64,000 nucleotides of DNA from Paenibacillus hemerocallicola (GTDB taxonomy: Bacteria; Bacillota; Bacilli; Paenibacillales; NBRC-103111). Made by a program: the position numbers and the translations under genes. The notes under the pieces are model-generated. The model worked only from the letters and a program-made list of their open reading frames with translations. It had not been told where the DNA came from and did not search any database. Shown here piece after piece: positions 16,006-25,456 of this stretch (positions within the stretch are counted from its first letter, which is position 1; each line of letters opens with the position of its first letter). Where the stretch lies: the NCBI RefSeq assembly GCF_006265175.1, contig NZ_VDCQ01000024.1, forward strand, positions 29,416-93,415. The letters are read 5' to 3'.

Positions 16006-17301
16006 ATGAAAATGAATCGAATGGCCGCACTTTCACTATTATTGTTCGCAACCGCTTGCAGCAGCGGAAATAACGATAAAACGGCCGGTGAGAAGAACGC
16101 TACGCCTCAGGTTTCGACCGAGCCCGTCACGATCAAATTCGCGCTGAGCATGGGATGGCTTGGACCTGAAGAGTTCCAGAAGTATGTCGAGGAGCCGGTG
16201 AAAAAGCGCTATCCCTACATTACGATCGTGCCCATCGATTTGTCCAAGCCGGAGAACGGTTTCGATAAGCTGATGGCCGCCGGCGAAATACCGGATTTGG
16301 TGATGACCGCCTCACCTCTCATTTACCGGTTTGTAGGAACCGGGATGGAAGATAATATCGAACCGCTGATCAAAAAATTCAATTTCGACCTCTCCCGGTT
16401 GAACCAGGTCGCCGTAGAATCGGTGAAGTCTGCAAGCCTGCAAAATAACTTAATCGGTCTTCCATGGACGACGCACTTCAGCGCACTATATTATAATAAA
16501 GATATCTTCGACAAATTCGGTGTCCCGTATCCGAAGGACGGCATGACATGGGAGGATGCCAGAGAGCTGGCCAAAAAAGTGACGCGCAGCGATGGAGGCG
16601 TGCAGTATCGGGGCCTGGAACCGGATAAATCGACCCGCGTGGCCTCCGTGCTGTCATACGGCTTTGTCGATCCGGTAACGGAGAAGCCGACCGTGAACAA
16701 CGATAACTGGAAAAAAATATTCGAATTACTCAAAAGCATATACGACATTCCCGGAAACGATACCCCCCGTTTGGCCGGCGCCGGTACGGATCAGTTTAAG
16801 AAAGAACGGACACTCGCTATGGTGGCTTCCAATAACAACCTGCCGAATTTGAAGGATGCCCAGGATTTGAATTGGGATTTGGTCACGTACCCGTCATTCA
16901 AAGAACGCCCTAACACCGGCATGCAGGTCGATGAGTGGATTCTTCATGTCACGGCGCAGAGCAAATACAAAGATCAAGCGTTTCAAGTCATCTCCACAAT
17001 TCTATCCGACGAGGTTCAGACGGAAGTAGCCCGCAACGCGCGGCTGCCGGTATTGAAATCAAGTAATATTGAGCAGGAGTTCGGCAAAAACTTGCCTTAC
17101 TTGCAAGGAAAAAATGTGATTGCCGCCTTTAAAACGGCCCCTGCAATAGCGCTTCCAGTGAGCAAATACGATTCGTTCGCGGAAGGTTATATGTCCAATG
17201 CCATCATCCCGGTCGTCAAAGGAGAGAAAGATATTAACTCGGCACTGAGAGAAGCGGAAGAACAAATTTCGAAAAACATTGAAACGAACCGGCAAAAATA
17301 A
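16006..17301 (+). CDS. CUT1-type ABC solute-binding lipoprotein
   Basis: A 431-residue extracellular sugar-binding lipoprotein. ATG 16006 lies 8 bases after GGGGG and gives a short signal with lipobox FATAC (Cys 18). The family block YYNKDIFDKFGVPYPKDGMTW is present at about residue 160, and the mature N-terminus has EEPVKKRYPYITI as in the SBP at 25457. A cre-like palindrome and a divergent AraC gene suggest specific induction plus catabolite repression. No transporter membrane components are nearby. A good terminator follows. Confidence 0.9.
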   Translation: MKMNRMAALSLLLFATACSSGNNDKTAGEKNATPQVSTEPVTIKFALSMGWLGPEEFQKYVEEPVKKRYPYITIVPIDLSKPENGFDKLMAAGEIPDLVMTASPLIYRFVGTGMEDNIEPLIKKFNFDLSRLNQVAVESVKSASLQNNLIGLPWTTHFSALYYNKDIFDKFGVPYPKDGMTWEDARELAKKVTRSDGGVQYRGLEPDKSTRVASVLSYGFVDPVTEKPTVNNDNWKKIFELLKSIYDIPGNDTPRLAGAGTDQFKKERTLAMVASNNNLPNLKDAQDLNWDLVTYPSFKERPNTGMQVDEWILHVTAQSKYKDQAFQVISTILSDEVQTEVARNARLPVLKSSNIEQEFGKNLPYLQGKNVIAAFKTAPAIALPVSKYDSFAEGYMSNAIIPVVKGEKDINSALREAEEQISKNIETNRQK

Positions 17302-17405
17302 CTCAGCAATAAAATGGAGTACAATCATCGTCGAAAAGAACGGTCATCGTCAAATGTTACGAGGATAGTTGCATTTAGTTTTCATCCTATGAGGCTACCT
17401 CTTTT

Positions 17406-17429
17406 CCGCAACTTTCAGTTGCGGTTTTT
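17406..17429 (+). terminator. Rho-independent terminator
   Basis: Stem CCGCAACT/AGTTGCGG with a 3-base loop, followed by TTTTTGTTT. Ends the SBP transcript. Confidence 0.85.
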
Positions 17430-17476
17430 GTTTCAGTTACAGACCCCTCCGGGCAAGAACTGTCAGGCTCCGTTGT

Positions 17477-17833
17477 TCAGACTTTGTACACGCCGGGTGA
17501 AACGCCCCAATATTTTCGGAACACTTTAGCCAAGTAGCTGGAATCCTCAAAGCCGAGCGCTTTTGCTACATCGTTCACCTTGAATCCTTGCTGCAGCATA
17601 TTTTTGGCATGTTCCATTCTGCGCATCATGACGTGATCGGAAAACGTTTTACCAGTTTCCTTGCGGATCAGGCGACTCAGGTGGGACGGGCTGACATGAA
17701 GCCGTTCCGCGATGTCTTGCAAATTGATCTGGTCCTCCAGTTCCCGCTCGATCAAGTCGAACGTTTGACGGACGAGCGGGTGAAGCCCTGTCTGCCTTTC
17801 CAGGATCATCTGCTCGGTTATGCGATCCATCAT
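17477..17833 (-). CDS. Stand-alone AraC DNA-binding domain
   Basis: A 118-residue protein that is essentially only the AraC double helix-turn-helix (LHVSPSHLSRLIRKETGKTF and KALGFEDSSYLAKVFRKYWG). A short N-terminal stretch (LHPLVRQTFDLIEREL) matches the linker just before the DNA-binding domain of the two GH31-AraC fusions (HPVIRQALAIVEAEL in one). No sensor domain precedes it. The frame stays open for about 20 codons upstream of ATG 17833 without a normal start. It is either a genuine HTH-only regulator or the surviving tail of a larger regulator. It is divergent from the unfused GH31 gene at 17932, so GH31 and HTH are separate genes here and fused elsewhere in the window. Confidence 0.75.
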   Translation of the reverse strand: MMDRITEQMILERQTGLHPLVRQTFDLIERELEDQINLQDIAERLHVSPSHLSRLIRKETGKTFSDHVMMRRMEHAKNMLQQGFKVNDVAKALGFEDSSYLAKVFRKYWGVSPGVYKV

Positions 17834-17931
17834 GCCGCGAAGAAGTTCGCGGACTGATTGTACCGTATCGAGGTTCCGCGGACAAGTTCCGGTTTGCAGC
17901 TGACTTATCGATCAACCTCCCGTTTGCAATC

Positions 17932-20367
17932 TTGATCTGTATCGGCGCTCCGCTTTCGCCGGGATCGGTCAGGCAAAGCGACATGGTTCCTTCCATCCGA
18001 TCGTATCGCCAGCCTTTGTCGATTAACGAGGACGGACCGGACCGTTTTTTCGGAAGCTCGGCGCACGTGAACGACCGCCCGGATTCGGTTGAACCGATGG
18101 ACCGGGACGGGGCGTACAGCGTCGAAGAGACGGACGCCGCGATGACCGTACGAACAGAGCGCGCTTCGCTGCGGATCGACCTGACGGACGGGAGTCTCGT
18201 GCTGCTGGACCGGCGGGGACAGGTGTTGACGCGCCATGCGAGATCGCCCTGGGCGGACAAGCGAAAAGGCTTCGGAGCCGAACTTGCGCTGGCCGAGCAA
18301 GAGCGCTTTTACGGGCTGGGCGACGAGTCGCGGGAGCGGCTGCAGAAGCGGGGACACCGTTCCGGCATGTGGGTGGCCAATGTAAAGCGTTATGCCCCGA
18401 TCCCGTTTGTGATGAGCAGCGGCGGGTGGGGGCTGCTGATCAATACGACATGGCGGCATTGGATCGATATCGGCCAAACGGCGGCGGATCGTCTGCGTTT
18501 TTGGGGACGCGAAGGGGAACTGGATTATTTTCTGTTTGCCGGCGACAGCTTGGCCGACTTGCTGCACAGCTACACCGACATAGCCGGCAAGCCGCAGCTG
18601 CTGCCGATATGGGCCTACGGCCTGACCTTCGTCTGCAACCAGCAAGCGAACGCCCGGGAGATGATCGACGATGCGCTGAACATGAGGCGGGAAGGTATTC
18701 CGTGCGACACGATCGGCCTGGAACCCGGGTGGATGGAACAGTTTTACGACTTTACGACGAGCAAAAGTTGGCACCCGGAACGATTTTTCATTCCGAGGCA
18801 TATGCAGGACGGCGGCCCCGCCACCTTCTTCGGCCCGCTGGAGCGGATGGGCTTCAAGCTCAGCTTGTGGTTATGCTGCGATTACGATGTTAGCTGGGAG
18901 GAAGAGCGCGCCTGCATACGCGCGGCGGAACTTGCCGGCGGGGAAGGCGGAGCGGGAACGGGAGCGAATTTCGCTCAACCAGATGCAGCTGCGGATGGCA
19001 TGGCCAGTCGTGACGCGGACGATTACGAGCAGGACGTGGAACTCCAATACCCCGTATATCTGGATACCGTTACAAAACAGGACGAGCCCTGGTACGAGCA
19101 CCTTAACCGTTTCGTTCGGCAGGGGGTGTCCGCCTTCAAGCTCGACGGGGCGAGGCAGGTGCTCGATCATCCCGACCGACGCTGGGGCAACGGCATGACG
19201 GACGAGGAGATGCACAACCTGTATCCGCTTTTGCTGGCCAAGCAAATGCACAACGGCTTTCGCGAGCAGACGGGCAGGCGGCCGATGATTTATACGGCAA
19301 GCGGATTTACCGGCATCCAGCAGTTCGCGGCCACTTGGGCCGGCGACACCGGCGGCGGACCCAAACCGCTTGTGTCTCTGCTGAACCATGGCTTATCGGG
19401 ACATGTCAACACGAGCTGCGACATGGACGTATTTTCGCCGGCCGGCATCCATTTCGGCTTCCTGCAGCCCTGGTCTCAGGTCAACAGCTGGGCGTACTGG
19501 CGTCATCCGTGGCTGCTTGGAAAAGAACTGCTTGACACGTTCAAAATGTACGCCAAGATGCGATACCGCCTGCTTCCCTACATTTACAGCGCGGCACATG
19601 TCGCGGCCCGTACCGGCATGCCGATCATCCGGGCGATGCCGCTGGCATTCCCCGACGATCCGCGTTCGGACGACCTGCTGAACCAATACCTGTTCGGAGA
19701 TTCCTTGCTTGTTGCGGCGTTCACTAACGAGGTGCATATACCGGAAGGAGAATGGATCGATTATTGGACCCGGGAAACATACACCGGTCCTTGCGAGGTG
19801 ACATGTTCAATTCCTCCGCATGCGGGAGGACCGTTGTTCGTTCGCGCCGGTTCTATAATCCCTCTATGGCCGGACATGGATTACGTAGGGGAGAAGCTGG
19901 TGGAACGTCTGGAGCTCCACGTGTATCCGCGCGGCGTCTGCGAGTTTACGCTGTACGAGGACGACGGGGCTACTTTTCGCTACGAAAGCGGCGAAGTAGT
20001 GGAAACGAAAATGGTCTGTACCGCAACGAAGGAGCATATCGCCGTTGAACTCGGGCCCCGAAAAGGGAATTATGATGGCATGGTCGGGAATCGAAGCTAC
20101 GATCTAGTCCTGTATATGGAAAATAAGCCGTCTCAAGTCTTGCTAAATGGTGCAGCATTGACGGAAGCCGATTCCAGTCAGCAGGATGCGGGAGAATCCC
20201 CGGACTTGTCGGCAAACTCCTGCTTTGCGGTTTGGCCAGAGTCAGGTTCCCTATTCGTCGAAACGGTCCGGGACAAGTGGACGTATGACCGTAAGCGGGG
20301 ATTAGTACGTCTTCATGTCGAGGAGGACAGACTGAAGCCTGCATTGGGCATTGAACTACTATGTTGA
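17932..20367 (+). CDS. GH31 family glycosidase, catalytic residues intact
   Basis: An 811-residue cytoplasmic glycoside hydrolase family 31 protein without signal peptide. The TTG start is uncertain and the N-terminal beta-sandwich is shorter than in the two fusion homologues. The barrel carries FKLDGA (Asp about 405, the position of the GH31 nucleophile) and WAGDTGGG (Asp about 472, the position of the acid/base). The typical C-terminal beta domains follow (AGGPLFVRAGSIIPLW, LYEDDGATF). There is no AraC domain. It probably hydrolyses alpha-linked oligosaccharides (glucoside- or xyloside-type) imported by the SBP system. It serves as the reference for the fusion proteins at 38020 and 51340, where both aspartates are replaced. 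Confidence 0.88.
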   Translation: MICIGAPLSPGSVRQSDMVPSIRSYRQPLSINEDGPDRFFGSSAHVNDRPDSVEPMDRDGAYSVEETDAAMTVRTERASLRIDLTDGSLVLLDRRGQVLTRHARSPWADKRKGFGAELALAEQERFYGLGDESRERLQKRGHRSGMWVANVKRYAPIPFVMSSGGWGLLINTTWRHWIDIGQTAADRLRFWGREGELDYFLFAGDSLADLLHSYTDIAGKPQLLPIWAYGLTFVCNQQANAREMIDDALNMRREGIPCDTIGLEPGWMEQFYDFTTSKSWHPERFFIPRHMQDGGPATFFGPLERMGFKLSLWLCCDYDVSWEEERACIRAAELAGGEGGAGTGANFAQPDAAADGMASRDADDYEQDVELQYPVYLDTVTKQDEPWYEHLNRFVRQGVSAFKLDGARQVLDHPDRRWGNGMTDEEMHNLYPLLLAKQMHNGFREQTGRRPMIYTASGFTGIQQFAATWAGDTGGGPKPLVSLLNHGLSGHVNTSCDMDVFSPAGIHFGFLQPWSQVNSWAYWRHPWLLGKELLDTFKMYAKMRYRLLPYIYSAAHVAARTGMPIIRAMPLAFPDDPRSDDLLNQYLFGDSLLVAAFTNEVHIPEGEWIDYWTRETYTGPCEVTCSIPPHAGGPLFVRAGSIIPLWPDMDYVGEKLVERLELHVYPRGVCEFTLYEDDGATFRYESGEVVETKMVCTATKEHIAVELGPRKGNYDGMVGNRSYDLVLYMENKPSQVLLNGAALTEADSSQQDAGESPDLSANSCFAVWPESGSLFVETVRDKWTYDRKRGLVRLHVEEDRLKPALGIELLC

Positions 20368-20428
20368 TTCATATGTAACGAAGCTAAAATTTTAATCAAT
20401 TTCAAATATTTTTAGAAAAACACGAAAA

Positions 20429-20461
20429 AAACGTCATTATTAAAATGGCGTTATTTCGTTT
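20429..20461 (+). terminator. Terminator after GH31
   Basis: AACGTCATT and AATGGCGTT form a 9-pair stem with one wobble, followed by ATTTCGTTTG. It lies about 65 bases after the GH31 stop. Confidence 0.6.
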
Positions 20462-20498
20462 GTAAAAAACTACGATAGCAAGATCAATCATCAAGTAA

Positions 20499-20552
20499 GC
20501 CGTATTGGGACAAGAACATATATGCATTGCCGTATCGCTAATAATTTGTTCA
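20499..20552 (+). repeat. GGACAAGAAC-box repeat, copy 3 (3' part only)
   Basis: GCCGTATTGGGACAAGAACA followed by TATATGCATTGCCGTA and then CTAATAATTTGTT. That last flank also follows copy 1 (CTAATGATTTGTT). Hairpin and inverted box are missing. Confidence 0.65.
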
Positions 20553-21291
20553 CATAATAATTCTTATGTATTCAAGTCTCGAGAGCTGAACAAAACAACA
20601 ACCGTGAGGTTGTCGAGTTGATTGGCGGCCTGTTCCACTCCCTCGATATGATTTGATTTTCTCGCGCAAGCTCGTGTATTCGCAGGATTTCATCCTCCTT
20701 AGTAAGGATGATGTACGAAAGAGCGTTTAATTGGCAGGGTTTAATCGTTAGAAGGCATGCGGGAACAGAGGTGGTAGTAGCTTCACCTAAATCGTTCCAA
20801 ATGCTGCACGTATTCTCCACATGACCCCTAGCGATTCTCGCTCCCATGTCTCAACGGGTCTAAGCCCTATCATTCCTTCGTCACATCCTAACTAAGGAGT
20901 GGAGGTCGGTGGTACAGGTTGTACAGGATCCGGAGCACTTTCCGTTCAATGTCACTGAGCACGGTTCATCACCCCGGAAGCAAACGTTTGTTCTTATTTT
21001 ACGCGGATCTTCGGGATGGCAACTCAGGGTGAGGCTTTTTTGTTTTTTCAAGATCGCTTTCACGGGGCTTTTGCCTGATGAAAAGTCATAGCGCTCTCGG
21101 GAAAGACCTCGTGGAAGCGAAGGTCAGCTTTGTCGGTGTTGCGCCTTTTCAGACGAAGAATTGTGGTGTACCATGGAGTTACACTCGCCGTATCGATCGC
21201 CGTGTTCCACGAGCAGATTAGCGCGATGAAATGGGCCGTCTGTGCGTTCATATGGTCGGCATCGTTTTCTGGCTGAAAGGATAGACCGCTT
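20553..21291. other. Gap without a supportable gene
   Basis: Short open frames on both strands (for example minus 20572-20847) show no family motif, start context or conserved pattern. The sequence looks like decayed coding DNA, in line with the broken genes that follow. No structure was seen apart from repeat copy 3 at the left edge. Confidence 0.4.
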
Positions 21292-21897
21292 ATGTTACGA
21301 TTTGTCGCTTACGAACCAAGCATGCGGGCGGAGTGGGACAAGCTGGCGCTCGCGAAGGGCACCGTCTTTCATACGACGGCATTCCGCGACGTGCTGCTGC
21401 GGGCGTACGCCTACACCTGCGGCTACCACGCCGTTGTCGATGAGGCCGGACGCATTCATGCGCTCCTGCCGCTCGTCATCGGGCGTAGCCTCAGCTTGAA
21501 GAAGGCGGGCGTGTCGCTGCTGATCGGCGGCATGCTGCTGCTGACAAGCCCGAGCAACGAGACACTGTACTACCCGTATGGGGGGACCCTGACGGAGTAC
21601 AACAACAAGTACTTGAACAACTTCATGTACTGGGAGGCGGTCCGCTTCGGCATCCGCAGCGGCATGAAGTATTTGGACCTTGGCCGTTCGCCGACGGGCT
21701 CGAGCCACTACAAATCCAAGGAGAAGTGGGGCGCGAAGCCGCAGCAGCTGACCTACCTCGTCTACAGCGGCGGGGCGGCTGAGCAGGGCACGCCCGACAA
21801 GGAGAGTCTCAGCTTCTTTATCGAACTGTGGAAGAAGGCGCCGAGCTTCATGACCGACAAAGTCGGCGGCGTGCTGATTAAATACATTTTGCCATAA
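21292..21897 (+). pseudogene. FemAB-like acyltransferase with internal deletion
   Basis: A 201-residue open frame with a normal start (AAAGGA before ATG 21292). The first 75 residues match the N-terminal GNAT half of FemAB/BioF2-type acyltransferases (FHTTAFRDVLLRAYAYTCGYHAVVDEAGRIHALLPL), and the last 100 match the end of the second half (WEAVRFGIRSGMKYLDLGRSPTGS, KEKWGAKPQQL). About 140 residues between are missing compared with the usual length of about 340. The short protein cannot form both acyltransferase lobes, so it is probably inactive. Confidence 0.65.
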
Positions 21898-21921
21898 ACG
21901 AATGCGGAGGACCGAAAGACG

Positions 21922-21984
21922 ATGAGCAATTTCAACTGGCAAAGGCGTGATTGCGATTATGGAGCTAAAACAACAAATTACTGA
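21922..21984 (+). pseudogene. Truncated start of a gene downstream of FemAB
   Basis: GGAGGACC precedes ATG 21922, which opens a frame of only 20 codons (MSNFNWQRRDCDYG..). A full ribosome site with such a short product suggests that the next gene of the former operon was cut off here and joined to unrelated DNA. Confidence 0.35.
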
Positions 21985-22561
21985 ACATGTGATGATAGCT
22001 GAGTTTTTGAAAGCTGAAATCGATTCGCAAAGATACGGCTCTACAATTAAAAAAGCGCTGGGTGATTTTGAAGATAGTATCATTTCTAACCCAAATATGA
22101 ATGATTAGGATGAAAATAAATACAGAAAGTGGTTACTAGGCGAGGTCAGAGGATATGGAAAAAATAAGGCCTTATTTGAGAACTTCCCTTCTGAAATAAA
22201 TTGGAGAATAGCGGTATTTAGTAAAGAAGATCTCCAGTCCGTTATGTATATTGATTATAGCTATTGGAACGAACTTTCAAATAATACGCGACTTCCCTCG
22301 GATGCTGCTAAAAATGTATTAAGCAATGTCGAGATATATGGTGTGAAAAATGATGGCTTCTTAGAATTAAATTCAGTAATTAAGCAGGGCAAAACCTTTC
22401 CGAAGATGATTTTTGTTTCCCGTAATGAGAACTCAAGGATTGTTGCATTAGAAGGTCATGCAAGGTTAACTGCATACTGTATCGATACAGAATATATCCC
22501 GCCAGAACTTGAAGTCATAATTGGATTCTCGGAAGATATTGTTGCCTGGGATTTATATTGA
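21959..22561 (+). pseudogene. Uncharacterised gene broken by an amber codon
   Basis: One continuous frame runs from ATG 21959 (MELKQQITEHVMIAEFLKAE) to the TGA at 22561, interrupted only by TAG at 22106-22108. Protein-like sequence continues on both sides (KALGDFEDSIISNPNMND, stop, DENKYRKWLLGEVRGYGKN). The part after the stop includes DYSYWNELSNNTRLPSDAA and ENSRIVALEGHARLTAY, which looks well conserved. The family is uncharacterised to me; about 200 residues in total. The C-terminal part alone could start at 22244. Most likely a nonsense mutation in a decaying region. Confidence 0.6.
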
Positions 22562-22644
22562 ATATCAAGGGATGGGCAACAGTTAAAGAAGGGGTCCCGC
22601 CAACAAAACGCGAAAAACGTACGCTAAGCGAAGATTTATTCAAT

Positions 22645-22682
22645 TAAGCCGGAATTTCCGTACGCTAAGGAAAACCGGCTTA
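22645..22682. terminator. Bidirectional hairpin terminator
   Basis: Stem TAAGCCGG/CCGGCTTA with an inner TTTCC/GGAAA, followed by TTTTC. The 11-mer CGTACGCTAAG inside the loop also occurs about 40 bases upstream. Confidence 0.6.
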
Positions 22683-22857
22683 TTTTCAATATTGCAAATG
22701 AATTATGGAAATTCAACTCATAAGGGTAAATCCAGCGTTTCTGTCATAAAGTTGCCATTCACCGCGGGAAGACAATGTTTTAAATGAGTAGAGTATCTAA
22801 AGAAGACAGCGTGGAGGCATTAAGGGACGTGCGGATGGCAGAATAATCCACCTGTTT

Positions 22858-23324
22858 TTATTTTAAGTGTGGTAAAAAGGAAGTTGAATTTGCAAAGTCA
22901 TCTATATATCTCATCATTTCTGATATGCCATTCATTTGATTTACCAATTGCTCATTTAGCTTCTGAAGAGCCACCTTGAAGGATCGTTCAATAACAGTTA
23001 GATCATGTGTCTCTAAAGCCTCAAGCAACTGTTTCATGCTTTCAATAAAATAGACGGTTTTCCTTAAACTGCTTAGCACAATAATCTTTTTTAATTCCCG
23101 CGACGTAAAGGCCCTATATCCGTTTTCCGGGTTCCGCTTAGAGCGAATGAGCTCCTCCTTTTCCCAATGTCGAATAGCGGATGGGTTAACACCAGCGATA
23201 GCGGCAACCTCCCCGATTTTCATCTCTTCCGTTACCTGCACATTCCTGTACTTGGAGAAGTCGGTTTTTTGGTGCTAATATGAAGTCTCTTGGCAATTTG
23301 TTTCGGAGTAAAGGTTTTGTCCAT
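22858..23324 (-). pseudogene. Two-domain MerR regulator with internal deletion
   Basis: The frame from ATG 23324 reads MDKTFTPKQIAKRLHIST, the start of a MerR-type DNA-binding domain. It is then joined, out of frame, to DFSKYRNVQVTEEMKIGEVAAIAGVNPSAIRHWEKEELI, the second MerR-type domain of the same kind of protein. The middle (rest of the first domain and linker) is deleted. The second part remains open to 22858 (127 residues from 23241) and includes SSLRKTVYFIESMKQLL. It could still make a one-domain protein, but has no good ribosome site. Confidence 0.65.
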
Positions 23325-23467
23325 TCGCGAAATCTCCTTTAAACTCAAACCTTAAAGTTTAGCAACAATATTATATGAAATAACGGCTGTTCCCACAACG
23401 ATTCTTGGTAGATCAAACGAAATATTGCATGAATGTTGTATGATCAAAGTTGGAGGGTGATTTGTTC

Positions 23468-23845
23468 ATGGAAAATTTGACGGCAGAAGAAAAGCAGCAG
23501 TCGGTTGAAGCGTTTAAGTCGATTATTCGTAAATCGGAAATGGCGCTTTCCCATATGAAAACAGATGCGCCACAGACGAGGTTGCTTGAGAAGTGAATGA
23601 AGTCTGCTCGGATTGGCGTAGATACGCTTCTTGCACGTTGGGAAGGCCAGGAATTGGATGTCAGCAAAACAGATTTAATTGAAGCAAAAAAGGAGCTAGA
23701 GGGCTTGCTGTTGACACTTCCTTCATTTCTTAAGAAATCAAAAGCGGGCAGTGGGCAGCGGACCTACATTACGAGAAGGATAAACACTTTTAAAGTTGCA
23801 GTTTTGTATATGGACGTTTTGATTGAAAAGTTGGAACAAGTGTAA
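23468..23845 (+). pseudogene. Uncharacterised small gene broken by an opal codon
   Basis: GGAGGG precedes ATG 23468 (MENLTAEEKQQSVEAFKSII). The frame continues to 23845 with one TGA at 23594-23596. The sequence after it (MKSARIGVDTLLARWEGQEL .. ARRIN-like YITRRINTFKVAV) continues smoothly, so this is one gene of about 125 residues with a nonsense mutation. Helical, charged, no signal peptide. Family unknown. Confidence 0.55.
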
Positions 23846-23984
23846 TCGACAAGAACTGTTGCACATTGTGAGCGATAAAATGGTGCGATTACCCCGTTAT
23901 CTGATGGGAAGCCGGTGATTACTTACTCGGTGAAGCAGGATGTTTTCTGATTGTAAATCGTAAAGCTCGGCGAAAGCAAAGGCT

Positions 23985-24209
23985 TTGGACAGGTGTTGTT
24001 TCGCCGCTTGCGCAAGCGGATCACAGAGGAGCGTCTCGCTGCAGTGCACAAGCTGGGCGTGATCGCCGGCGATTTGGGGCTTACACCAATTATCACTCGC
24101 TTGGGTGCTGCGGCAACCCAACGTATCAAGTGCGCTGATCGGCGCGAGGCGTCCCGATCAAGTGGAGGAAAATGTCGGCGCCTCCGGCGTCGTGCTGTTG
24201 GAGGACTAG
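23985..24209 (+). pseudogene. Aldo/keto reductase C-terminal remnant
   Basis: LRKRITEERLAAVHKLGVIAGDLGLTP is followed, after a one-base frameshift, by LSLAWVLRQPNVSSALIGAR and RPDQVEENVGASG, ending in LLED and TAG at 24207-24209. This is the C-terminal end of a YghZ-type aldo/keto reductase (the SALIGA-RPDQ NADP-binding segment). The N-terminal two thirds are absent. Confidence 0.75.
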
Positions 24210-24225
24210 AAAATATAAGTAATAA

Positions 24226-24278
24226 GGTCCGCGTAAATCGCGGATTTTTTGCCGTAAAGGGACAAGAAGATATATTGT
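24226..24278 (+). repeat. GGACAAGAAC-box repeat, copy 4 (short)
   Basis: Hairpin TCCGCG/CGCGGA with six Ts (24228-24250), then GCCGTAAAGGGACAAGAAGA and TATATTG. It follows the aldo/keto reductase remnant directly and would be its terminator. Inverted box absent. Confidence 0.65.
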
Positions 24279-24537
24279 TTCCCGAGATTGGGAATAGTTC
24301 TTAAATTTAGACAAAGAAATTAGCGAATGGCGATGGTCCTGGTACAATACAATCCGGAAGGATGTCTTTATTCTTATCCAAGAGAGTGACATTTGACAAG
24401 TATTAGCTAGTTTTTTATTGGCCTTTTAACTGTGGCAAACGAGGTTCGGATTTTAATGATATAGGACTGTTTCGTTTGTATTATAACGAGAAGTAAGATG
24501 GTATAGTACAGTTAACCTTTCATGAGAGGGAAATACA

Positions 24538-25365
24538 ATGTCTTATTTGAATCATCTGTTGTGGGATGTGCAAGCGGATGTATTTAGTGGCTGGGACCGT
24601 TCCCAATTGCCGAAATGGTCGTATAGCAATGTGCATAATCCTCATTTTCGCATTTGGTATGTTCAGCATGGTAAGCTTCGAGGGAACTTGGACGGGTGCG
24701 AAACGGATGTCGGCGCAGGCGATGTTTGTTTCTGGCAGGCTGCCAAGGAAGTACATTTCCGTAATTGCAGTGAAACCGAACCAGCCGGCTATATCAGCGT
24801 GTTGTTTACGCTAAAGAGCAGTCAGGGCGTTCCTTTGCGGTATTTGCCGGGCCTTCCCGTGGTCATGCACGACGTGGACGTTCCATATGTAATCGGGATG
24901 CTGACCGATATCGTCCGTGAACTCAAACGAAGAGATGTTGCTTATCGTCTGGCCGCCAGATCCAAGATTCAGGAGCTGCTTGTTCACTTTGCCAGACATG
25001 TTCATGTTCTTGATGGATGGCAGATGAGCCCGGATTTTCGACTGCAGCCTGTCGTTGATTATTTGACCACTCATCCTGACGTTTATGTAACAAGTGCGGA
25101 TATGGCCAAATTGCAAAATGTCAGCGAGGTTCATCTGCGCCGAATGTTCAAGCGCTGGCTAGGAACTACCCCAAACAATTTTGTTCAGCAGTTTAAGGTG
25201 GATCAAGGCATTAGCCTTTTGAAAGAAAGCGATTATTCGATTAAAGAAATCGCTTTCCGCCTTGGTTTTGACAGTCCGAACTACTTTGCTACAGTGTTTC
25301 GCCATTTTGCCGGCTGCAGTCCGCGCGAATATCGGAAGATGCTGCGCACGAATATGAATCATTAG
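24538..25365 (+). CDS. AraC family transcription regulator
   Basis: A 275-residue regulator with an N-terminal cupin-like domain (about 20-120; HNPHFRIWYVQHGKLRGNL) and a C-terminal AraC domain (about 175-270; LQNVSEVHLRRMFKRWLGTTP and IAFRLGFDSPNYFATVFRHFAGCSPREY). ATG 24538 follows GAGAGGGA. It lies 91 bases upstream of an SBP gene on the same strand, with two flavoprotein genes beyond, and is the likely activator of that group. Confidence 0.92.
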   Translation: MSYLNHLLWDVQADVFSGWDRSQLPKWSYSNVHNPHFRIWYVQHGKLRGNLDGCETDVGAGDVCFWQAAKEVHFRNCSETEPAGYISVLFTLKSSQGVPLRYLPGLPVVMHDVDVPYVIGMLTDIVRELKRRDVAYRLAARSKIQELLVHFARHVHVLDGWQMSPDFRLQPVVDYLTTHPDVYVTSADMAKLQNVSEVHLRRMFKRWLGTTPNNFVQQFKVDQGISLLKESDYSIKEIAFRLGFDSPNYFATVFRHFAGCSPREYRKMLRTNMNH

Positions 25366-25456
25366 AATGTGCATGAAGCTTTCCAACGTAGACATTCATT
25401 CACTCGCGATTTCAAAAACGTTGGTATTGTACCTAAAGCTATAGGGGGAATTTGAA

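Noticed and set aside
17905..17960. Possible small inversion at the GH31 start, because the minus strand reads ANGRLI where the fusions have ANGGW
   Set aside because: The match is only a few residues long and easily arises by chance; the N-terminus is simply divergent or its start is uncertain.
17649..18260. Long open frame on the minus strand opposite the AraC domain and GH31 start
   Set aside because: Its sequence has no family motif and it is antisense to two well-supported genes; high GC keeps antisense frames open.
22106..22108. TAG read through as an amino acid (pyrrolysine-type or suppression)
   Set aside because: No recoding signal is visible and the neighbouring genes are also broken by other kinds of lesion, so ordinary decay is simpler.
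23594..23596. TGA read as selenocysteine
   Set aside because: No SECIS-like hairpin directly after the codon and no redox motif around it; nonsense mutation is more likely.
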